Origin: Cohnella xylanilytica
GTDB taxonomy: Bacteria; Bacillota; Bacilli; Paenibacillales; Paenibacillaceae
NCBI RefSeq assembly: GCF_014212175.1
Contig: NZ_JACJVR010000130.1
Span: 1 to 64,000, forward strand
Length of the DNA stretch: 64,000 bases
Direction: 5' to 3'
Position 1 is the first letter of the stretch. Every line of letters begins with the position of its first letter. Positions 44,840 through 51,983 of this stretch are shown one piece after another. Under the pieces are notes generated by a model. The model was not told the DNA's origin. It saw only the letters and a program-made list of their open reading frames with translations, and did no database searches. A program made the translations under genes and the position numbers.

Positions 44840-45006
44840 CGTTCTCCCCTATACGGTGGATTAGCGCCCCGAGCCGGACCGGCTTCCGTCCACTCTCGCT
44901 TCAGGTCTGCGCTTCTCTCTATTGTACCCCTAGTTCCCGCAAGGTTGAAGCTTCCCCGGCCGCGGGCGACAGTTCCGCATGACCGGGGCCATCGGTGCGA
45001 GGCTAC

Positions 45007-45768
45007 TTATCTCTTGAGCCAGTAGCGGCTTCCGTCCGGTTGGCGGTCCAGGAAGCCGTACTCGATCATATATCTCCTCAGCGTGACGAAGTCGGGATAG
45101 CGCGCCTTGAGAATCTCGTTGACTTCCTTCTCCGTATATTTTCGATTCTCTTCGAACTGGCGGGCGAGATGGCGCAGAATGACGATCTTCCGCTTCTCCT
45201 TCCGCGGGAATTCGCTTAAGGGGCCGTCGAGCCCCTCTTTGAAGAACGTCCGCAAGATCTCCTCGTTCTCCTTCTCCGTGATCGCATAGCGCTCATCCGT
45301 CATCGTCGCGGTGCGGTGCGTCGTGATGAAGCGGTGCTGGCGTCCGGAGCGTTCGTTCGCAAGCTCCATGAGCGCGAGGAACACCTTCGCCTGCTTCATT
45401 CGCTCCCGGAGCGCGAACCGGTGATTGCGGATCGTGGAGGCGCTGCCTCCGCCGAGCTCCGAGACGATCTCGTTGTCCGGCAAGCCGGCGTTGAACAGAT
45501 GCAGCAGACGCTTCTGCAAGTCCGTCAGTCCCGTCAGCTTCTTGTCCAGGCCGAGCAGGTAGTCGAACATGGAGCCGTGCTCCTTCTCGATATGGCGGCT
45601 GGCGAACTTGGCGGCTTCGTACAGGACTCCGTCCGACGGATAGACGATTCCCCGTTCGAACCGTTCGCCGCAGGCGAGGCAGACGTAACAATCCGCTTCT
45701 TCAAGATACGTATACCCCTGCTTCAAATCGCTCAGCGGCACTTCCCAGAACAACTCGGTTGCTTGCAT
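45007..45768 (-). CDS. DUF2087 domain protein with HTH
   Basis: This 253-residue cytoplasmic protein has an N-terminal region with a C-x2-C pair (CYVCLACG), a central LuxR/sigma-4-like helix-turn-helix (about 80-125: LTDLQKRLLHLFNAGLPDNE) and a C-terminal DUF2087 domain from about 175. The C-terminal part includes SEFPRKEKRKIVILRHLARQ and YPDFVTLRRYMIEYGFLDR. DUF2087 is frequently fused to regulatory domains, so a transcription role is likely. I start at ATG 45768 (GAAGG ten bases upstream). A near-perfect promoter lies at 45812-45840. Confidence 0.83.
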   Translation of the reverse strand: MQATELFWEVPLSDLKQGYTYLEEADCYVCLACGERFERGIVYPSDGVLYEAAKFASRHIEKEHGSMFDYLLGLDKKLTGLTDLQKRLLHLFNAGLPDNEIVSELGGGSASTIRNHRFALRERMKQAKVFLALMELANERSGRQHRFITTHRTATMTDERYAITEKENEEILRTFFKEGLDGPLSEFPRKEKRKIVILRHLARQFEENRKYTEKEVNEILKARYPDFVTLRRYMIEYGFLDRQPDGSRYWLKR

Positions 45769-45811
45769 TCGGGCCAAACCTTCTTTCGATTCGTTTGCTT
45801 AATATATAGAC

Positions 45812-45840
45812 ATTCTATTCCTCCATCCAGTCACTGTCAA
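45812..45840 (-). promoter_or_regulatory. Sigma-A promoter of the DUF2087 gene
   Basis: TTGACA (45835-45840) and TAGAAT (45812-45817) are separated by exactly 17 bp on the minus strand, about 45 bases before the start codon. This is one of the best promoter matches in the window. Confidence 0.8.
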
Positions 45841-45946
45841 CTTTCAAGACTAGATGCCGAGTCGATTTGTCTAGCCTTCGTTTAGTATTAGGCGAGTTGT
45901 ACGCCATTCGTCGAGCAACCAGTCTGCAGGTGGAGGGTCCCGTTGA

Positions 45947-45979
45947 ATAAATAAAGGGCTGCCCCAAGGCGGAAGCCCT
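45947..45979 (-). terminator. Terminator of the PPC-domain protein gene
   Basis: AGGGCT/AGCCCT closes a stem with a GGC/GCC inner pair, and the minus strand continues TTTATTTATTC. It lies 36 bases after the stop codon. Confidence 0.6.
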
Positions 45980-46014
45980 GAGTCAACCCTTGTCCCATCC
46001 CGAGTCTGGAAAAA

Positions 46015-46440
46015 CTAAACGTAAATCTTGGTTATCCGATTGAGCGAATAAGCGGCGTTCGGATCGAATTGCCCGTTCTTCCCGACGACTTTGAGGTAAT
46101 AGGTGTTCGTCATCGAAGGAGAATAGCGACCGACATAGTCGAACGTATCGGACGTCGTCGACGACATGAGAAACTGGCGGTTCTCGTCGTACAGATAGAG
46201 GTCGTAATCGAGGCCGGCCGGGCTTCTCAGCTGGAACAAACCGAACTGCCCCGCCGTTACTTTGTAGTAGTCCTCGTCCCCGGAAAAGGATAAATAGGAT
46301 GTCAGGGATTCACTGTTCGGGAGAGGCACCGCGTTGTCGAACGAATCATTCGGTTCCCCCGTGTCCGCCGCGAGAACGGAAGCGGATAAAGCGAGCGATG
46401 AAGCCAGCAGCAACGTGAAAGCGACTCCTGATTTTCTCAT
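46015..46440 (-). CDS. Secreted single PPC-domain protein
   Basis: This 141-residue protein has a signal peptide (about 1-25, with FTLLLASSLALSASVLAAD at the cleavage region) followed by one pre-peptidase C-terminal beta-sandwich. The features are GEPNDSFDNAVPLP, DEDYYKV, LDYDLYLYDENRQF and TNTYYLKVVG. PPC domains normally sit at the end of secreted peptidases, so a free-standing one is unusual; it could be an exported binding protein. ATG at 46440 has GAGGTG upstream. Confidence 0.85.
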   Translation of the reverse strand: MRKSGVAFTLLLASSLALSASVLAADTGEPNDSFDNAVPLPNSESLTSYLSFSGDEDYYKVTAGQFGLFQLRSPAGLDYDLYLYDENRQFLMSSTTSDTFDYVGRYSPSMTNTYYLKVVGKNGQFDPNAAYSLNRITKIYV

Positions 46441-46730
46441 AGAGGGCACCTCGTCTTGGATCTCGCACTCCCACGACAGGTCGGGAATGTCGGCCCCCTC
46501 ATTGTAATCGGCTTGTCCCGGGCACGGTAGTGACGCCCGTCATCATGACGGCAGCGGACCGGTCATAGGCTTGACGTCTTAGATTAACCGCCCGGCCGCG
46601 CGCGTTCCTTGAAAAGGGGAAATCGCCGCTGCGGATTATACCCTTTTTATCCCCTTTTGGCGAGAGCATAATGAGATCATCCTTCAACGATTATCGACAG
46701 CCTCAATGGCAAGGAGAAAGGAGATTTCCC

Positions 46731-46922
46731 ATGTTCCCGAACCCTTACGAGATCGAGACTCTGGAGCGCATGCGGCAAGAGGAGCTGAACAGACGCGATC
46801 GCCGGGGAGAGTTCATCGCTCGCGAAGCAGCCGAACCTTCCTTCTGGAAGCGATGGCTGTCCGGACGCCGGCGGAAGGAGACGATTTGCCCGTTGGAAAA
46901 TAAAAAGATAACCTCCACGTAA
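46731..46922 (+). CDS. Small charged protein of unknown function
   Basis: This 63-residue ORF (MFPNPYEIETLERMRQEELN...) has AGGAGA upstream of the ATG. It is highly charged, with the segment LERMRQEELNRRDRRGEFIA likely helical, and ends in a Lys-rich tail whose last codons lie inside a terminator hairpin used by the opposite strand. I do not recognise a family. The 46441-46730 gap to the left holds only promoter-like AT-rich sequence. Confidence 0.5.
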   Translation: MFPNPYEIETLERMRQEELNRRDRRGEFIAREAAEPSFWKRWLSGRRRKETICPLENKKITST

Positions 46923-46937
46923 CGTGAGGAGGTTATC
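46897..46937 (-). terminator. Terminator of pdaA overlapping a plus-strand ORF
   Basis: GATAACCTCC pairs perfectly with GGAGGTTATC (10 bp). The minus strand continues with TTTTTATTTT. The hairpin covers the last codons and stop of the small plus-strand gene. Confidence 0.85.
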
Positions 46938-46983
46938 CCGCGAGCCGTTCTCTATAACTTCCGCGCACCCGGCATGCCGGCTT

Positions 46984-47799
46984 CTACCGATACTTCCGGA
47001 CGTCCAGTTGGTTCAGCCTCTTGAATTCGTAGCCCTGCTGACGGGCCTCGTCGATGATTCGGCCGAGCGCTTCCGCATTGTCTCTCGACACCGAATGCAG
47101 CAGAATAACCGCCCCGGGGTGCAGTTGGCCCATCACGCTCGAATAGGCGTATTGCCATCCCTTCTGGCTGTTGACGTCCCAGTCGCGGTACGCCACGGAC
47201 CAGAAGACGTTCGTGTAGCCGAGCTCGCGGCACGCCCCGAGCATCCGGTCGCTGAAGATTCCGCGCGGAGGGCGAAGGAACTTCATGTCCGACTGCCCGG
47301 TCAGACGGGCGACTTCCCGGCTCACCTTCTCCAGCTCCTCCTTGATCTGGGCCGTCGACACCTGCGACATATCCGGATGGCTCCAGGAATGATTGCCGAT
47401 CAAGTGGCCCTCCAGCGCCATTCGCTTCACCAGCTCGGGCTGGTCCTTGACGAAGTGCCCGGTCACGAAGAACGCCCCCGGCGCCCTCTTCTCCTTCAGA
47501 ACGTCGAGTATTCTCCCCGTGTATCCGTTCTCGTACCCGTTGTCGAACGTCAGGTACAGCTCCTTCTTGTCCGTGTTCCCGAGGAATATCGCCTCGTGCT
47601 TCTGCAGAATCGGCATAAATCCTTCCTCCGCGATCGAAGGCAGCTCGCCGTTCTTGCTCTTCTTGAAGCCGAAGTGGTAGGGGCGGACATCCTGCCCGTA
47701 AGCGGCCCCGGCGGAGGAGGCGGATGCCGGCGCCGAAGCGCACGCGATCCCCGTCCATAGGCAGAATGACGATACCAGAATTGCGGCGAACCTTCTCAT
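46984..47799 (-). CDS. pdaA: Peptidoglycan N-acetylmuramic acid deacetylase (delta-lactam synthesis)
   Basis: This 271-residue exported carbohydrate esterase family 4 enzyme has a signal peptide (about 1-28) and the PdaA-specific block YLTFDNGYENGYTGRILDVL, where TFDNG replaces the usual TFDDG. Metal-binding HSWSHPD and the late LLHSVSRDNAEAL are also present. In B. subtilis PdaA acts with CwlD to make muramic delta-lactam in the spore cortex, which is needed for germination. This supports an endospore-forming host. A 7-bp hairpin (GGATAGT/ACTATCC, 47815-47835) precedes the ribosome site. Confidence 0.93.
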   Translation of the reverse strand: MRRFAAILVSSFCLWTGIACASAPASASSAGAAYGQDVRPYHFGFKKSKNGELPSIAEEGFMPILQKHEAIFLGNTDKKELYLTFDNGYENGYTGRILDVLKEKRAPGAFFVTGHFVKDQPELVKRMALEGHLIGNHSWSHPDMSQVSTAQIKEELEKVSREVARLTGQSDMKFLRPPRGIFSDRMLGACRELGYTNVFWSVAYRDWDVNSQKGWQYAYSSVMGQLHPGAVILLHSVSRDNAEALGRIIDEARQQGYEFKRLNQLDVRKYR

Positions 47800-47887
47800 T
47801 CATCGAACCCTCCCGGATAGTCTTCTGAACTATCCTGTCTCGGCGCGGGTTCGCTTATTCGTCCAGAACTGGCATATTCTTGGCCGG

Positions 47888-48709
47888 CTATTCGGCGCCG
47901 ACCCGATAGAAGGCCGCGGACTTCGGCTCCTGGGACATGCGCCGGAGGAATTGGTTCATCAGCACGGGCAGCGAGATCAGGATGGGCGGATCGTCCAGCC
48001 GCGGCGGATAAAGCGTCACCTGAAGGGGCGGAACGGGCCGCTGGGGAGACACGACGATCGGGTCCTTCGATCGGGTCCGCAGCGTAGCCTGCGGAATCAG
48101 CATGTTCAGGGCGTCCGTATTCCAGGAGAGCGACGTGGCCATCAGATAATAGGTTCCCGGCTTGACCCCGGCCAACCGGAACGGACCTGCCGACGGAATC
48201 AACGTCCCGTACAGCGGCAGCCCTTCGGGAATCGGCTTCGCGAACAGGCCGATCAGCACGATTCCATCGAACGGCTCCTCCCCCCGGACTTCGCCTTCGA
48301 TCCGGTCGAACGACGAAGAAGAAGCCTCGGGGGTCTGCCAATCCGACAACCGCTTAAGCGCTTCCAGGCGGTGATTGGCCTCATGCCGCGATTGGCGGAA
48401 TTCGGAGGGGGTCATCCCCACCCGTCCGGTAAATCGGGTCGTGAACGTTCCGAGGCTCTGCTGCCCGACTTCGAGCGCGATGTCGCGGATATGCAGATTC
48501 GTGCGCAGCAAGAGATCCTTCGCCCTCTGCAGGCGCAAGGAAGAGATGTAGTATTGAGGCGAGAGCCCGATCCGCTCCTTGAAGATCCGCGTGAAGTGGA
48601 ACGGGCTGTAGCCGGCTTCGCTCGCCAGCCGGGCCAACGAGAGCGGATCGTGAAGATGCCGATGAATATAGGCGACGACTTCATCGATCTCGGAATACCG
48701 CTCGGACAA
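47888..48709 (-). CDS. AraC family regulator with N-terminal DNA-binding domain
   Basis: This 273-residue protein has its two AraC helix-turn-helix motifs at the N-terminus (about 5-105, with LARLASEAGYSPFHFTRIFK and GTFTTRFTGRVGMTPSEF). A C-terminal beta-rich domain follows, with AGPFRLAGVKPGTYYLMA, of unknown ligand. The best start is TTG at 48709 with AAGGAGG ten bases upstream; the open frame runs 25 codons further to 48784, but that stretch covers the promoter and a LexA-like box. The role is unknown; the box suggests SOS control. Confidence 0.82.
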   Translation of the reverse strand: MSERYSEIDEVVAYIHRHLHDPLSLARLASEAGYSPFHFTRIFKERIGLSPQYYISSLRLQRAKDLLLRTNLHIRDIALEVGQQSLGTFTTRFTGRVGMTPSEFRQSRHEANHRLEALKRLSDWQTPEASSSSFDRIEGEVRGEEPFDGIVLIGLFAKPIPEGLPLYGTLIPSAGPFRLAGVKPGTYYLMATSLSWNTDALNMLIPQATLRTRSKDPIVVSPQRPVPPLQVTLYPPRLDDPPILISLPVLMNQFLRRMSQEPKSAAFYRVGAE

Positions 48710-48743
48710 CGAACCTGCCCCTCCTTCGACCAGCGCGCGATTA

Positions 48744-48774
48744 GGAACATTTGTTCTCTTTTTGCATTTTACCA
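48744..48774 (-). promoter_or_regulatory. LexA-like box and extended -10 promoter
   Basis: AGAACAAATGTTCC (48744-48757) matches 13 of 14 positions of the B. subtilis LexA box CGAACRNRYGTTYC. It lies immediately downstream of TGGTAAAAT (48766-48774), an extended -10 element, so it would sit at the transcript start of the AraC-type gene. Confidence 0.55.
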
Positions 48775-48876
48775 TACTTTGCATGAATATGGAAAGGCCC
48801 TAATCTTAAAAAAACTAGATTAGACCATTACGCTTACGGAACCCGCACTGGTACATTTGGATTTGGACCCGATTCG

Positions 48877-49084
48877 GCCTCGAGAAGACGCTTTGCTTGA
48901 TTTGTGTACGAAAAATCATATAAATCCTGCCTCGAAAAGGCGCCTTGCTCGATCTGTGTACGAAAAATCATACAAATCATGCCTTGAGAAGGCGCCTTGC
49001 TCGATCTGTGTACGAAAAATCATACAAATCCTGCCTTGAAAAGGCTCCTTGCTTGATCTGTGTTCGAAAAATCATACGCTCAAG
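48877..49084. repeat. Four 52-bp tandem repeats with internal dyads
   Basis: Units begin at 48877, 48929, 48981 and 49033 and are exactly 52 bp each. The whole unit is conserved with few substitutions, so there are no unique spacers. Every unit holds an imperfect inverted repeat centred on CGAAAAATC (GTACGA-AAAA-TCATAC, one mismatch), and units 2 and 3 carry the perfect palindrome AAGGCGCCTT. A 52-bp period equals five helical turns, so equivalent sites face the same side of the DNA. It is not a multiple of three and is not coding. Confidence 0.9.
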
Positions 49085-49203
49085 CACGAGGTAATGCCCG
49101 CCATGTCGGCGGGAGTTGGCTTTTCAACCCGGTCTCGATAGACCTTGCGCTTCTTCGCGGAATGAGCTATGGAAGACGCGGACCCGATCGCGGAGATCGG
49201 CCG

Positions 49204-50151
49204 TCAACGTCCCTCGATCGTCTGCTCGTACCTCGCGTTCGTCCCGTCGAGCTCCTCTTCGACTCTCGCCCTCTCTTGCGCCAGCCGGCTTAACTGCCGC
49301 TCGACTTCCTCAATGCCCCGTTCCACGCTGTCGAACGCGTCGTTGATGCGCCCCTGGACGACCCAATCGGTCAAGAAGCCGTCGAAGAAGTAGTCCGCGA
49401 ACGTCAGGAAGCCGCCCATCTCCACGCCGCTCGCGCCGGACCTCCATTCGAGATCGGCCAGTTCCTTCTCGAACAGTCTCAAGGCGTGCTGGGCTTCGTA
49501 CATATGCTCCCTCGCTTCTTCGATGCGATTGTGCTTGATATGCGTGGAGATCATCCCGCCGCCCAGCATGTCGTAGGTGCCCCAATTGCGGGCGGATTGC
49601 AGCTTCTCCCGGGCTTCGTCCAGCCGGTCCAAGGCTTCCTGCCCGGCCTCTTCGGCTTCTTGCGTCTCCTTCAGCCTCGCCTCCAGCAACCCGGCCTCTT
49701 CGGAGAGAGATTCCAGCAAGCGACTCGTATCCGGGTCGTACCGGCGAATCCACTCCTCCTTCCGGCGAACGATCCTCTCGAGCTCCGCTTCGGCGTCGTC
49801 CACTTCGGCCAGCTGCCGGACTTCCTCGTCCCGCGAAGCCTCCAGCGCCCGGAGCGCCGCCTCGGCCGCGTCGTACCGGAGCTGCGCTTCCGCCGCTTCC
49901 TTCTCCTCCGCCTCAAGCCGCTCTTCCAGACGCCCGGTCAACCGGTACCACACTCGCGGAAGCGATGCCGATTCCAACCGCTCGACGTCCTCCCGCTCCT
50001 CGTTCAGCGAGCTCCGGCATTCCTCCGCGACCCGCCCCTGCTTCTCGATCTCTTCCTCCAGCTCCCGGATTCTCCGCTGCCGCTTCTCCTTCAGGCGAAG
50101 CCGCTCCCGCTGCCGCCTCAGCTGCTCGTTCCATTCCCTCAGCGAATCCAT
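49204..50151 (-). CDS. Coiled-coil protein of unknown function
   Basis: This soluble protein of 315 residues is dominated by long coiled coils (about 1-65, 75-165, 250-310), rich in Glu, Arg and Leu. The less charged segment NWGTYDMLGGGMISTHIKHN and GGFLTFADYFFDGFLTDWVV in the middle appears to be the conserved core. There is no membrane helix or known enzyme motif. ATG at 50151 has GGAGG eight bases upstream; the 300-codon open extension to 51051 is antisense noise over Ku. It follows Ku on the same strand but a terminator separates them. Confidence 0.75.
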   Translation of the reverse strand: MDSLREWNEQLRRQRERLRLKEKRQRRIRELEEEIEKQGRVAEECRSSLNEEREDVERLESASLPRVWYRLTGRLEERLEAEEKEAAEAQLRYDAAEAALRALEASRDEEVRQLAEVDDAEAELERIVRRKEEWIRRYDPDTSRLLESLSEEAGLLEARLKETQEAEEAGQEALDRLDEAREKLQSARNWGTYDMLGGGMISTHIKHNRIEEAREHMYEAQHALRLFEKELADLEWRSGASGVEMGGFLTFADYFFDGFLTDWVVQGRINDAFDSVERGIEEVERQLSRLAQERARVEEELDGTNARYEQTIEGR

Positions 50152-50258
50152 TCGCTCAGCCTCCTCGGACGCTCCCGATTCCCGCGTCAGACCGCGGCAT
50201 TCGGCCGTTCTCTCCTCTTCTTGTACGCAGCGGAACCGGCAAAGTTGGCTTTCCCGCG

Positions 50259-50293
50259 AAAAAAAACGCCCCGGCCCAAGAAGGGGCAGGGCG
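50259..50293 (-). terminator. Intrinsic terminator of ku
   Basis: CGCCC/GGGCG with inner GCCCC/GGGGC-type pairing is followed by eight T residues on the minus strand. It lies 35 bases after the ku stop. Confidence 0.8.
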
Positions 50294-50327
50294 GAGCGTC
50301 TTCGAGGGATCGGGACGGCGTACCCTC

Positions 50328-51161
50328 TCAATGAGGAGCACCCGGCTGATCCGGATTCGGCTCGGCGAATAAGGAGTCGGCCGCGACGAAGTCGAGGCTC
50401 CTGCGGAGCGAGGACAACAAATCCGCGCCGCGGCCTCCCCCGAAGTCCGCTTCCGGCCATTCCGGCGCGGCCGGGACCCGATCGGCGATCTTGCCGTCGA
50501 TTAGCCGCTTCAACGCTTCGTTGTACCGGTTGACGTACCGGGCGCCGTCGAACGGAGCCGTCATGGCGCCCACCAGCTGCTGGAAGACGAACGAGAGGTC
50601 GTCCGTTGCCGGAGTCTCCTCTCTCCCCTCTTCCCTGTATGCGGGATTGGCGCGCACCTCGTCGGCATAGTGCATCGTGGACATCACGATGCCGTACCGG
50701 GTCGGTCGCAAGGCGGCCAAGCTCCGGACGGAACGAAGCGTAATGAAGCCGATCCCGGCTTTGCCGGCTTGGCGAAGCGAGCGATGCACGAGGCGATACG
50801 CTTCTTCGCCGACTTCGTCCGAGCCGACGTAATAATGCTTCTTCAAATAAACCGGTTCGATCTCGTCTTCGCGGACGAACTGTTCGACGACGAAGCTCCT
50901 GGATGCCGGCGGCGAGATCGCCTTCAGCTCCTCCTCTTCGATCTCCACCCGGTTCCCCCCGCCCAGATCGTAAATTCTCCGGATCTGGCCCGCCTCTACC
51001 GCCGTTTGGCACGTTTGACAATACCGAAGATGGGAGATCGGGCCCCCGCACTCCCGGTGGGCCGTCTTAAGCGCGATCTCCTTGTCCTCCGCGGCCGCGT
51101 ACAGCTTGATCGGCACCTGGAACTTCGCGATCTGCAGCGTTCCCTTCCACATGGCATGCAT
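50328..51161 (-). CDS. ku: Non-homologous end-joining protein Ku
   Basis: This 277-residue bacterial Ku core starts MHAMWKGTLQIAKFQVPIKL and continues with AHRECGGPISHLRYCQTCQ, DLGGGNRVEIEEEEL and RYNEALKRLIDGK. It forms a ring-shaped dimer on DNA ends and recruits the LigD ligase. In B. subtilis Ku acts mainly in spores. No ligD is adjacent. A cysteine cluster (C-x9-C-x2-C) near residues 38-51 could bind zinc. ATG has GAGGAGG eight bases upstream. The divergent gene is the GntR regulator at 51294. Confidence 0.93.
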   Translation of the reverse strand: MHAMWKGTLQIAKFQVPIKLYAAAEDKEIALKTAHRECGGPISHLRYCQTCQTAVEAGQIRRIYDLGGGNRVEIEEEELKAISPPASRSFVVEQFVREDEIEPVYLKKHYYVGSDEVGEEAYRLVHRSLRQAGKAGIGFITLRSVRSLAALRPTRYGIVMSTMHYADEVRANPAYREEGREETPATDDLSFVFQQLVGAMTAPFDGARYVNRYNEALKRLIDGKIADRVPAAPEWPEADFGGGRGADLLSSLRRSLDFVAADSLFAEPNPDQPGAPH

Positions 51162-51242
51162 CGCTTGCGCCTCCTCTTCCCGAATCTATCAACTATTCTC
51201 TGTATAGCCCGATAGAAGAAGGTTCATACGAGAAAAATAAAC

Positions 51243-51276
51243 TTGCGCAAAATATACGTATGCGATATATTGCATA
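51243..51276 (+). promoter_or_regulatory. Promoter and overlapping operator of gntR-ilvD
   Basis: TTGCGC (51243-51248) and TATATT (51266-51271) are spaced by 17 bp. The -10 lies inside TATGCGATATATTGCATA (51259-51276), an 18-bp dyad with a single mismatched pair. The geometry suits autorepression by the GntR protein encoded immediately downstream. Confidence 0.6.
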
Positions 51277-51293
51277 TCAAAGGAGTGAAGCCG

Positions 51294-51965
51294 ATGCCGA
51301 TTCCACCCCGTTATTCGACTCCCGCCAGGATGTCCGCCAAGGAACGTTCGCTGTCCCAGATCCAACGCTGGATCATCGACGGAACGCTTCTGCCCGGAGA
51401 GAAGCTCGTCGATGCCGAGCTGGCCGAAGCGCTCGGCGTGTCGCGAACGCCGATTCGCGAAGCGCTGCAGCTTCTCGAGGTCCAAGGGCTCGTCGAGATG
51501 CATCCGGGCCGGGATACGAGAGTCAGAACCATCGAGAAGGAAGACGTTCTGAAGCTGTATCCCGCCCTTGCGGCCCAGCATGCTCTCGCGGCCGAACTCG
51601 CCGCGTCCCGGATCGCGCCCGAACAGATCGAACAGCTGAAGGAGCTTAATTCGCGATTCGCCAAGGCGATCGAGAACGGCCAACCTTACCAGGCCATGGA
51701 ACTCGACGAGCAATTCCATAATCTGATCGTGGAGACTTGCGACAATCCGTACGTGGCCTCCTTCAGCGCATCCCTGCAAATCCATATCCGCCGGTTCAAA
51801 TACGTGTTCCTAGCCCAGCCGATGGCGGCGACCGCGGCGTCGGTCCGGGAGCATGCGGCTATCGTGGACGCTCTCTCGATCCATGACGGGGAAGCCGCGA
51901 GCGCCATGATGAAGCAGAACCTGCTTCGGCCGATGCGCGAGCTGTACGAGCATATACAATCCTAA
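51294..51965 (+). CDS. GntR family regulator, FCD (FadR) type
   Basis: This 223-residue regulator has an N-terminal winged helix (about 15-75: SLSQIQRWIIDGTLLPGEKL, LGVSRTPIREALQLLE) and a C-terminal helical FCD ligand domain with metal-binding histidines (LDEQFHNLI, REHAAIVDAL). AAAGGAG precedes the ATG at 51294. It is 18 bases upstream of ilvD and co-directional. FCD regulators usually respond to carboxylic acids, so a branched-chain keto-acid or sugar-acid signal is plausible. Confidence 0.9.
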   Translation: MPIPPRYSTPARMSAKERSLSQIQRWIIDGTLLPGEKLVDAELAEALGVSRTPIREALQLLEVQGLVEMHPGRDTRVRTIEKEDVLKLYPALAAQHALAAELAASRIAPEQIEQLKELNSRFAKAIENGQPYQAMELDEQFHNLIVETCDNPYVASFSASLQIHIRRFKYVFLAQPMAATAASVREHAAIVDALSIHDGEAASAMMKQNLLRPMRELYEHIQS

Positions 51966-51983
51966 AGGAGAGGATGGAGAAAT

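Larger units (their letters stand above)
48710..49203. other. 494-bp gene-free region
   Basis: From left to right this gap holds the LexA-like box, a 7-bp hairpin (CTAATCT/AGATTAG, 48800-48823), the 52-bp tandem array (48877-49084), and a CCCGCC/GGCGGG hairpin (49098-49114) followed by GGCTTTTC on the plus strand. No convincing ORF is present. Confidence 0.7.

Noticed and set aside
48710-48784. 25-codon N-terminal extension of the AraC-type regulator
   Set aside because: It covers the promoter and LexA-like box; the TTG at 48709 has AAGGAGG at a good distance.
48857-49039. 60-codon plus-strand ORF inside the 52-bp repeats
   Set aside because: It is read through tandem repeats with a period that is not a multiple of three and has no ribosome site.
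48877-49084. CRISPR array
   Set aside because: The full 52-bp unit is conserved, so there are no unique spacers, and no cas genes are present.
50152-51051. 300-codon N-terminal extension of the coiled-coil gene
   Set aside because: It runs through the ku gene and its terminator in another frame; the ATG at 50151 has GGAGG.
51162-51293. T-box or leader peptide for ilvD
   Set aside because: The spacer is too short, and a promoter with a dyad operator accounts for it.
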